Assembly (NCBI GenBank): GCA_036556425.1
Contig: DATBJJ010000125.1
Coordinates: 1-64,000, forward strand
Source of the DNA: DATBJJ01 sp036556425
Lineage (GTDB): Bacteria > Acidobacteriota > Vicinamibacteria > Vicinamibacterales > 2-12-FULL-66-21
Reading direction: 5' to 3'
DNA length: 64,000 nt
Shown: positions 25,201-30,665 of the stretch, piece by piece
How the letters are laid out: every line of letters begins with the position of its first letter
Position numbering within the stretch: the stretch's first letter is position 1
Program-made: the position numbers and the translations under genes
Notes under the pieces: generated by a model
Told to the model about the DNA's origin: nothing
What the model saw: the letters and a program-made list of their open reading frames with translations, nothing else
The model's database searches: none

Positions 25201-25587
25201 GAGCGACGCTCGGATCCACGCCGCCGCTTTCGCACGCTCGTCGTCGGTGGGGAAGAGGGTAGCCTCTTTCGGCGGCATCTTGCCGGACTCGAGCATGTCC
25301 GCGATGCGCTCCCAATCCTGCCAGCCCGAGCCCGATGCGGGCGACGACTGGCTGACCAGCCGCTCGATGCTGAGATCCGCTTTCGGCTTGTCGGTGCCGT
25401 GGCACTCGAAGCAGTAATCCTCGAATACTCCAGGTGCCGCCGCGACGGCCGCGGGCCGTGCGGCTCGAGCGGACGGTTTGAGCGCGGGCGGTGCCGGCGC
25501 GGGCGCCTGGGCCGCCATCATCGACGCCACGACGAGCGTCGTCGACAAGGACGTCATCAGCGCGCGGCGGACTCCCAGACGTGTCAT
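22219..25587 (-). CDS. Planctomycete-type cytochrome c protein (PSCyt1-DUF1587-DUF1595-DUF1592-DUF1588-DUF1585)
   Basis: A 1122-residue exported multidomain protein. After a signal-like segment (LMTSLSTTLVVASMMAAQA) comes a c-type haem motif CFECH (59-63), then DUF1587 (VTVRRLTSAEYAYAIRDLTG), DUF1595 (KAFFDKSRTV-like region near YALGSRAWRR), DUF1592 (GWEMASRLSFFLWSSIPDDEL), DUF1588 (RGDWVLRRILGTPTPKPPAD and a second motif CASCH before VRIDPLGFPLEGFDAVGRKR) and DUF1585 at the end. Two Gly/Ala/Pro/Arg-rich insertions (with GRGRGAPAPPP and GAAAAAGRGRGAAG) interrupt the N-terminal half. I start at the ATG at 25587. These proteins are presumed periplasmic redox or substrate-oxidising enzymes; the reaction is unknown. 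Confidence 0.9.
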   Translation of the reverse strand: MTRLGVRRALMTSLSTTLVVASMMAAQAPAPAPPALKPSARAARPAAVAAAPGVFEDYCFECHGTDKPKADLSIERLVSQSSPASGSGWQDWERIADMLESGKMPPKEATLFPTDDERAKAAAWIRASLKAYEDEHAGDPGRVTVRRLTSAEYAYAIRDLTGVDIKVGVDASSDSVGGEGFANFGDVQFVQDASVERYLEAAKLVADHAVVGAGPLQFYADTGKTGLELSALNRINDLYAAHGVRVVSGEGGRPFGLDRYGKAFFVAWFYKHRAALGDPTATLRGLAAKEGITGRFAEHIWTVVNKPAAGFPARTTIDGWMKLPPPAADIEGSIAKARSGCDALYKALTTWPSWFFARGDLAAGGAGDESPLVFDDTTLNVEPRHSYTYTVGPRAGRGRGAPAPPPTGPQKIYLTFDNINPIAGVTPVVIWRNPRVVTRAASPVGAGPGAAAAAGRGRGAAGPILSTQPLRAVLSADAGAALKFGTSPDGSAIGPDDFAITETIAFAIPAPAAGNAAEFVADAELGRDRNAVVRVMISDRPEGSTRDANQRVFIGDATSAGYKTFRAGIAEYVSLLPPNSHGEANPADKDPVPPPFDNTYNSPEHDAFVLKVKYQRNDAFFTTNVVDGTERARLNQAWHDLFGSWPYHDAYLGMLADHFAFDLKGRKIQDMTASRIAALPPAVRPHVAALRAHYDDVMRAQTIARPGHITDALAFASRAWRRPLTEVEKANLRAFYDKSRTVNGLDHDAAIRSLVARILVSPAFLYRVEASARGPERTLNGWEMASRLSFFLWSSIPDDELRRAAAAGELSDPAMLAKQVKRMTADPKARRLATEFFGQWLGFYHFDEYRGVDTSRFPEFTEEVRSAMYDEAVSTFEYIVREGRPVSEILAADYTFLNKPLAKFYGIGKDVKSTGAVERVEGARAIDRGGALRLGSVLTTTSAPLRTSPVKRGDWVLRRILGTPTPKPPADVGTIPADDKSFNGLTLRQKLAEHKRNATCASCHVRIDPLGFPLEGFDAVGRKRQTYTDGQAVDVVGEFADKTTAVGAEGLLKYLQSQEKLVLANLSRKMIGYALGRTVMVSDRPLVREMTAAGGSASFSDLAVKIATSRQFRNRVSDNGER

Positions 25588-25652
25588 AGGGTGCGTGATA
25601 CCTCGCAGCGGAGCAGCAGCGGCGATCTTAGCGCACTCTCGTAGAATCCGCT

Positions 25653-26615
25653 GTGCGTATGGTGCAACGTCGCCGCGCCCGCCCGCTGGCTCTTCTGCTG
25701 TGCGCTGCCGCCGCGGCAATGCTGGTCGGCGCCGCCGGACAGACCGCGCCGCGCGTCGCGCTGACGTTCGACGATCTGCCGTCGCACGGTCCGCTTCCGC
25801 CGGGCCTGACGCGCGTCGACGTCGCGAAGCGCATCATCGGCACGCTGCGCGCGCACGGCGTGCCGCCGGCCTACGGCTTCATCAACGCGAAGAAGATCCA
25901 GGACAGGCCCGAGGACGCGGAAGTGCTGCGCTTGTGGCGCGCGGCGGGATACCCGCTCGGCAACCATGCGTTCTCGCACATGGATCTTCACGCGAACACG
26001 CGGGAGGCGTTCGAGCGCGATGTTCTGGCGAACGAGCCGGCGCTCGACGCGCTGATGCGCGATGGCGACTGGCACTGGTTCCGGTATCCGTTCCTGCGAG
26101 AAGGCGACACGGCGGAGAAGTACCGCGGCGTGAAGGCCTTTCTCGCGAAGCACGGCTATCGCGTCGCGCAGGTGACGCTCGACTTCAGCGACTATGCGTA
26201 CAACGATCCGTACGCGCGGTGCCTCACGCAAAACGACTCGACGGGGCTCGCGTGGCTCGAGCAGAGCTATCTCGATCGCGCGGGAGAGAGCCTCACGCGC
26301 GGGCAGGAGGCGGCGCGGGCGATCTTCGGCCGCGACATCAGCCACGTCATGCTGCTGCACATCGGCGGATTCGAGACGGTGATGCTGCCGCGCCTGCTCG
26401 ACCTGCTGACGCAGCGCGGATTCGTCATCACGACGTTGGAGGAGGCGCAGTCCGATCCTGCGTACGCGGCGGTTCCCGAACGCACCGCGGACTTCGACGG
26501 AACGCTCCTACAGCAGCTTCGCGCGCCGTCGGCTGCGCGGTCGGCGGACACGACGTCGACGTCGGAGAACACGTTCGCGAGGCTGGGCGCGATCTGCCGC
26601 GCCGCGGCGCAGTGA
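25653..26615 (+). CDS. Polysaccharide deacetylase (NodB-like), exported
   Basis: A 320-residue protein with a signal peptide (PLALLLCAAAAAMLVGAAG) and a NodB-type deacetylase fold: motif 1 VALTFDDLPSHG (D40, D41), motif 2 GNHAFSHMDLH (H105, H109 as metal ligands), motif 3 WHWFRYPFLREGDT, and HVMLLHIGGFETVMLPRLL near the end. Members remove acetyl groups from GlcNAc-containing polymers such as peptidoglycan. GTG (25653) and ATG (25659) are alternative starts; a TAGAAT box at 25642-25647 suggests a very short leader. It is divergent from the DUF1592 gene (65-nt gap). Confidence 0.88.
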   Translation: MRMVQRRRARPLALLLCAAAAAMLVGAAGQTAPRVALTFDDLPSHGPLPPGLTRVDVAKRIIGTLRAHGVPPAYGFINAKKIQDRPEDAEVLRLWRAAGYPLGNHAFSHMDLHANTREAFERDVLANEPALDALMRDGDWHWFRYPFLREGDTAEKYRGVKAFLAKHGYRVAQVTLDFSDYAYNDPYARCLTQNDSTGLAWLEQSYLDRAGESLTRGQEAARAIFGRDISHVMLLHIGGFETVMLPRLLDLLTQRGFVITTLEEAQSDPAYAAVPERTADFDGTLLQQLRAPSAARSADTTSTSENTFARLGAICRAAAQ

Positions 26616-26617
26616 TG

Positions 26618-26659
26618 TTGACAGTCGATGTCACGCCGCGTTATTGTCGACGTTCGACA
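26618..26659 (+). promoter_or_regulatory. PadR4 promoter and TCGACGTTCGA operator
   Basis: TTGACA (26618-26623) and TATTGT (26642-26647, 18-nt spacing) form a promoter. A perfect inverted repeat TGTCGA-cgt-TCGACA (26645-26659) overlaps the -10 box and ends 2 nt before the ATG; GATGTC/GACATC (26627-26632 / 26656-26661) is a second, wider repeat. The core TCGACGTTCGA differs by one base from the PadR5 operator core TCGACGTACGA. Confidence 0.6.
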
Positions 26660-26661
26660 TC

Positions 26662-27000
26662 ATGGTCCGCCGATCCTCGACGCCCGATCTGCTCCACGGT
26701 ACGCTCGATCTGATGATTCTGCGCACGCTGCAGACCGAACCGATGCACGGCTGGGCGATCTCGGAGCGCATCCAGCAGATCTCGCAGGACGTGCTACAGG
26801 TCAATCAGGGGTCGCTCTATCCGGCGCTCCATCGGCTCGAGCATCGGGGATGGATCGAAGCCGACTGGGGCGTGTCGGAGCTTGGGCGCCGCGCGAAGTT
26901 CTACCGGCTGACCGCGAGCGGCCGCCGGCGGCTCGCGGTCGAAGCGAGCGAGTGGGAACGCATGTCCACCGCCATCGGCCGTGTCATGAAGCTGGCGTGA
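26662..27000 (+). CDS. PadR-family transcriptional regulator, orphan (PadR4, subtype A)
   Basis: A 112-residue PadR protein: DLLHGTLDLMILRTLQTEPMHGWAI, the recognition region NQGSLYPALHRLEHRGWIEA, and the wing ELGRRAKFYRLTASGRRRL. It belongs with PadR1/2 by its start and wing. I use the ATG at 26662; an upstream TTG would put the operator inside the gene. Unlike the other four PadR genes it is not followed by an ADOP: 16 nt after its stop an 11-bp repeat array begins, then a transposase gene on the other strand. It may have lost its permease partner or act elsewhere. Confidence 0.9.
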   Translation: MVRRSSTPDLLHGTLDLMILRTLQTEPMHGWAISERIQQISQDVLQVNQGSLYPALHRLEHRGWIEADWGVSELGRRAKFYRLTASGRRRLAVEASEWERMSTAIGRVMKLA

Positions 27001-27016
27001 GGGTGGGTTCGACGCT

Positions 27017-27078
27017 CAGACTCAACTCAGACTCGACTCAGACTCAACTCAGACTCAACTCAGACTCAACTCAGACTC
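27017..27078. repeat. Left array of 11-bp repeats (CAGACTCAACT)
   Basis: Five full units of CAGACTCAACT (unit 2 has G for A at position 8) and a partial sixth, in perfect 11-bp register. The reverse complement of the same unit makes up the array at 27943-28037, so the two arrays bracket the transposase gene as inverted repeats. Confidence 0.9.
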
Positions 27079-27090
27079 CCAATCGAATCG

Positions 27091-27795
27091 TTAGCCGTCA
27101 CATCGTGAACGAGCACCGCTTTCGCTGCCGCTCAACAGCGTCGGCTCGGCGCTCTCGTTTGATCGGGAGGCATTGCCTACCCAGCGCTTGAACGCGGTGC
27201 TCCCGAGTATCCGTTCGTTCGACCGGATACGGTCCACCATCGCGTCGTCGTCTGGTGCCGTGTTCACGAACCGAACGAACCCAGCGCGCCGCGTGTCTTC
27301 CTCCTCACCAAACATGCAGAGCGTCGGCAGCATGACGAGAAAGGACGGACATGACACAACGCCGACCATTGCGCGATAGCTGCTCCAGGGCCACTCTTCC
27401 GGGCGTTCGACGAGTCCAGCGCGAACCGGGTTCCGTTCGACATAGCGGCTCAGTGTCAACAGATACTGCGTGTGGTCGACAATCTGATTTTTGAAGCGTC
27501 CCTGAAACACGTGTCCCACGCGCTCGTGGCGTCGGTTCCACCACTTCGCGTACTCGCTGTTCACGTACTGAATGGCTTTCGAGAGGTTCGGACGCGTCGG
27601 CTTCAGCGTCACGTGATAGTGATTTGGCATCACGCAAAAGTTCCAACATTCGATCGCGTGCGTTTCGAGGCTGTCCCCCAACACGTGGATGAAATGGCGA
27701 TAGTCGACGTCGTCAAGGAAGATCCGCATCTTTCCGTTGCCGCGTGACATCACGTGTCGAACAAGGTCCGGTACTTGGAGTCGGCGTCGCGACAT
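27091..27795 (-). CDS. REP-associated tyrosine transposase (RAYT, IS200-like Y1 HUH)
   Basis: A 234-residue Y1 transposase: LVRHVMSRGNGKMRIFLDDVDY, the HUH motif in CVMPNHYHVTLKP (H59, H61), then SKAIQYVNSEYAKWWNRRH, HVFQGRFKNQIVD and the conserved end YLLTLSRYVERNPVRAGLV with the catalytic Tyr candidate(s) Y111/Y118, closing with EWPWSSY. RAYTs are single-copy, domesticated HUH enzymes that act on REP palindromes. The ATG at 27795 has GGAGG 6 nt upstream (27801-27805), which favours it over the GTG at 27813. The gene sits between two inverted arrays of an 11-bp repeat. The 248-nt gap to the next gene holds the right array and otherwise nothing recognised. Confidence 0.92.
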   Translation of the reverse strand: MSRRRLQVPDLVRHVMSRGNGKMRIFLDDVDYRHFIHVLGDSLETHAIECWNFCVMPNHYHVTLKPTRPNLSKAIQYVNSEYAKWWNRRHERVGHVFQGRFKNQIVDHTQYLLTLSRYVERNPVRAGLVERPEEWPWSSYRAMVGVVSCPSFLVMLPTLCMFGEEEDTRRAGFVRFVNTAPDDDAMVDRIRSNERILGSTAFKRWVGNASRSNESAEPTLLSGSESGARSRCDG

Positions 27796-27942
27796 GCCAA
27801 CCTCCGTATTCACAAGTCACGCCCACGTCAGAGACGCAAAAACAGGCCGATATCGTCGATGACGAACCAGAAGTACGCGGAAGTTGCGCACATGCCGAGG
27901 CAGCGATTTGGCACGAGTTCCACGATGGCGTCGAGGCGGTGT

Positions 27943-28037
27943 GTCTGACTCGAGTCTGAGTTGAGTCTGACTCGAGTCTGAGTTGAGTCTGACTCGGGTC
28001 TGAGTCGAGTCTGAGTCGAGTCTGAGTCGAGTCTGAG
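27943..28037. repeat. Right array of 11-bp repeats (GTCTGAGTYGA), inverted relative to the left array
   Basis: Eight full 11-bp units and a partial ninth, no spacers: GTCTGACTCGA and GTCTGAGTTGA alternate in the first four units, unit 5 is GTCTGACTCGG, and units 6-8 are identical GTCTGAGTCGA. Every unit carries GACTC or GAGTC (GANTC). The identical units at one end suggest recent expansion there. The array ends 6 nt before a perfect TATAAT. Confidence 0.9.
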
Positions 28038-28043
28038 AGGCGG

Positions 28044-28049
28044 TATAAT
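28044..28049 (+). promoter_or_regulatory. -10 box at the edge of the 11-bp array
   Basis: Perfect TATAAT, 12 nt before the ATG at 28062, predicting a leader of only about 5 nt. The -35 region would fall inside the repeat array, which lacks a good TTGACA, so array length may affect promoter strength. Confidence 0.6.
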
Positions 28050-28061
28050 GCGCGGACCGAC

Positions 28062-28865
28062 ATGCGCTACGCCCTGTCGAAAGCGCTCGTCGTGGCGGCG
28101 AGCCTCGTGATGATGGCCGGGTCCTGCCACAACGGGCCGGTGACGCCGCGGCCCGTGCAGGACAGCGATCTCGACCAGGCTCGCGCGCGGCTCCTCCTCT
28201 CGTACTCCCAATTCAAATCGTACGGTCTGACCGACCCCGCCGTGGTGTACGCGACCAAGCTCAGTCCCGATCGCCAGGCGCTCTTCGACGCGATCGTACG
28301 CGCGCTCTTCGTCGAGCTCGAGGACTCCTCCGGCAACCCCACCGGCACACGCGTGATCGATTTCGCCGACGCCGTCCACGGCATCTGGGGCGTCCGCACC
28401 GGCGAGACCGAAGGGCGCCGCATGTTCCGCATGTCGATGCGCTTCCGCAACGGCATCCGCAACGCGCTCGCGCGATCCTCCAACATCCCGCAGGCCTCCT
28501 TCGGCCACGTCCTGCTCCCGGTCGCGCAGGGCGGCGACGACGACCCGGCCTTCACCGCCTTCGACTTCAAGGAGGGAAGCGCGGTCGTGACGTTCCGGCA
28601 GGCCGGACCGCGTCCGACCCTGCAGGTCAGCCTGCTGTCGAACGACGAGCACGTCGGCGAGATCGATCTGGACTTCGACACCGGCTGCGGGCCGGCGCCG
28701 CTCAAGCGGTGCCACTGCCGGCCGGCGAACTCCGACGTCGGCGCGCACGCGGCGAGCGGCGACGACAACCATCTGCCGATGTTCAACGCACGCGTGCCGT
28801 TCTTCTCGACCGCGCTGCAGTCCGCGTGGTCGAACACCGCGGCGCACTGCAAGGAGAGCTACTGA
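28062..28865 (+). CDS. Putative lipoprotein of unknown function
   Basis: A 267-residue exported protein, not recognised. The start MRYALSKALVVAASLVMMAGSCHNG is a signal peptide with a possible lipobox ending AGSC (C22). The mature part has no obvious membrane segment; it contains MFRMSMRFRNGIRNALARS, a beta-rich stretch (AVVTFRQAGPRPTLQVSLLS, then HVGEIDLDFDTG) and a Cys cluster CGPAPLKRCHCRPA near residues 210-223. It is followed at 1 nt by another exported unknown (28867), so the two are probably translated from one message and work together. The promoter borders a repeat array. Confidence 0.8.
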   Translation: MRYALSKALVVAASLVMMAGSCHNGPVTPRPVQDSDLDQARARLLLSYSQFKSYGLTDPAVVYATKLSPDRQALFDAIVRALFVELEDSSGNPTGTRVIDFADAVHGIWGVRTGETEGRRMFRMSMRFRNGIRNALARSSNIPQASFGHVLLPVAQGGDDDPAFTAFDFKEGSAVVTFRQAGPRPTLQVSLLSNDEHVGEIDLDFDTGCGPAPLKRCHCRPANSDVGAHAASGDDNHLPMFNARVPFFSTALQSAWSNTAAHCKESY

Positions 28866-28866
28866 C

Positions 28867-29613
28867 GTGCGCGCCGCCCTCCGCGCCGCCGCCGCGGCCG
28901 CGATGATCTCGTCCACCGTGCTGTCCGCCGCCGCGCTCCGCCAGCAGCCCGCGGCCGGCCGCGCCGCGAGCGACAAAATCCTGAGCGCCGAGGTCGCCTC
29001 GTTTCTCGAAGCGTGGCTGATCCGCCGCGATCCGCAAGGCGCGGTCCGCGCGCGATCCTCCACCGTCTTCTCGGACGAGCGCTTCCTACCCGCCGGTCTC
29101 TTCGATCCCGCCGCCTATCGCCGGCGCTTCCCGACGCCGCGCGCGGCGCAGCCGTCGCGCATGAGCGAGGCTCAGTTCGAGAGCCGCCTCGGCGATTTCG
29201 TCGAGTCGCTGACCGATCGATCCGAGCCCGCCCCGAAGGCGCCCGCCGGCGGACTCTCCGAGCGGCTGGAGCCCTTCTCGATTCAGATCGCGCGCGACGC
29301 CGATCCTCAGTTGGCCGCGCGCCTTGCGCCACTCAAGACGCGTACGCTCGCCGTGGCCGGCGTGCCGTCGCTCGCGTATGCCGTGCGAGAGTGGAAGGAC
29401 ATCGCGTGGACGGCGTCCGCCACGATTGGATATCGCGCCGCCCTCCGCGAGGAGATCGATCGAAACAAGATCGACATGCAAGCGGTCGTCTGCCGGCTGA
29501 AACAGGAATCGCCGGCCGATCCGCTCTCGATCGTGGTGACGCTCTGGTCCGACGAAGCGACGAAGGGGACGTCGTGGAAGTTGGTGGGCGTCGAAGTGCC
29601 AGCGACGCGTTGA
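28867..29613 (+). CDS. Exported protein of unknown function
   Basis: A 248-residue protein starting with GTG directly after the stop of the putative lipoprotein gene. It has a long Ala-rich signal segment (ALRAAAAAAMISSTVLSAAAL). The body has no family motif that I recognise: VASFLEAWLIRRDPQGAVRA, RLEPFSIQIARDADPQLAARL, and a C-terminal alpha/beta part ending VCRLKQESPADPLSIVVTLW and SWKLVGVEVP. The last part resembles small SnoaL/NTF2-like folds loosely, but I do not claim it. Translational coupling to the gene before it suggests a shared role in the envelope. Confidence 0.75.
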   Translation: MRAALRAAAAAAMISSTVLSAAALRQQPAAGRAASDKILSAEVASFLEAWLIRRDPQGAVRARSSTVFSDERFLPAGLFDPAAYRRRFPTPRAAQPSRMSEAQFESRLGDFVESLTDRSEPAPKAPAGGLSERLEPFSIQIARDADPQLAARLAPLKTRTLAVAGVPSLAYAVREWKDIAWTASATIGYRAALREEIDRNKIDMQAVVCRLKQESPADPLSIVVTLWSDEATKGTSWKLVGVEVPATR

Positions 29614-29629
29614 GCGCCTTCGGCGCGAA

Positions 29630-30661
29630 TTATCCTCGCACGCTCGGCAGCCTCGGATTCCGCTCGATCCCGAACTTGTGCTGATGCCACATCGGGTACG
29701 GCTCCGGCAGCGCGCTCACCTCGTCCAGGCGCGCGACCTCCTCCGCCGTCAGCCGCCAGGTGGCCGCTGACAGATTGTCCTTCAGCTGCGTCTCGTCGCG
29801 CGCGCCGAGAATCACCGTGTCGACGCCGGGCTTGCAGATGATCCAGTTGAGCGCGACCTGCGCCGGCGTCACGCCGCGCGCCTGCGCGATCTCGATGAGC
29901 ACGTCGACGATCCGGTAGACGCGCTCGAAGTCGATCGTGCCCGGCGTGTCGAGCTCGTTCAACCGGCTCACCGGAGGACGGACGCCGCGCCGGAACTTGC
30001 CGGTGAGGAGTCCTGCGTGGAGCGGGCTCCACGCCATCAGTCCGAGCGCCCGATCGATGCCGAGCGGGACGATCTCGTGCTCGACGTCGCGCGCGATGAG
30101 CGAGTAGAGCACCTGCTGGCACACGTAGCGCGCGTAGCCGCCGCGGTCGGACGCCGCGAGCGCCTTCATCACCTGCCATGCCGCGTGATTCGAGCAGCCG
30201 ATGTAGCGCACCTTGCCCTGCGCGACGAGATCGTCGAACGTGCGCAGCGTTTCCTCGATCGCGACGCACGTGTCCGGTTGATGGCAGATGTAGAGATCGA
30301 TGTAGTCGGTCCGCAGCCGGCGCAGGCTTGCGTCGCACGCGTTGATCAAGTGCGTCCGCGAGAGGCCCACGTCATGGGCTCCCTCTCCCATCCGCATGAA
30401 CGCCTTGGTGGCGATGACGAAGTCATGGCGGCGGTTGGCGAGCGCCTCGCCGAGGATCTCCTCGGCGGCGCCGTACGAGTACACGTCCGCCGTGTCGATC
30501 GTCGTCACACCCGCGTCGCGGCAGATGTCCAGAATGCGCGCCGTCTCCGAGACGCCGAGGTTGCCCATCTTGCCGAATCGATCGCGTCCGCCGATCGTCA
30601 TCGTGCCGAAGCTCAAGACGGACACGCTCAACCCCGAATTGCCGAATCGCCGCTGTTCCAT
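29630..30661 (-). CDS. Aldo/keto reductase
   Basis: A 343-residue TIM-barrel NAD(P)H-dependent oxidoreductase. The catalytic tetrad is complete: D56 and Y61 in TIDTADVYSYG, K86 in VIATKAF, H127 in LYICHQPD. Cofactor-binding features are YIGCSNHAAWQ, LMAWSPLHAGLLTGKF and DTVILGARDETQLKDNL. The start MEQRRFGNSGLSVSVLSFGTM is that of the bacterial AKR11/12-like group. Its ATG lies 4 nt after the S41 protease stop, so the two share a transcript. The substrate is unknown. Confidence 0.93.
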   Translation of the reverse strand: MEQRRFGNSGLSVSVLSFGTMTIGGRDRFGKMGNLGVSETARILDICRDAGVTTIDTADVYSYGAAEEILGEALANRRHDFVIATKAFMRMGEGAHDVGLSRTHLINACDASLRRLRTDYIDLYICHQPDTCVAIEETLRTFDDLVAQGKVRYIGCSNHAAWQVMKALAASDRGGYARYVCQQVLYSLIARDVEHEIVPLGIDRALGLMAWSPLHAGLLTGKFRRGVRPPVSRLNELDTPGTIDFERVYRIVDVLIEIAQARGVTPAQVALNWIICKPGVDTVILGARDETQLKDNLSAATWRLTAEEVARLDEVSALPEPYPMWHQHKFGIERNPRLPSVRG

Positions 30662-30665
30662 GTCG

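Noticed and set aside
27814..27942. Small gene between the transposase and the right array
   Set aside because: Short open frames exist, but none has a ribosome binding site or a recognisable product.
27017..28037. CRISPR array
   Set aside because: The 11-bp repeats are directly tandem without spacers and no cas genes are present.
27943..28037. CcrM-type methylation control through GANTC sites
   Set aside because: Every unit has a GANTC site, but CcrM is an alphaproteobacterial system and no methyltransferase gene is in the window; kept only as a note.
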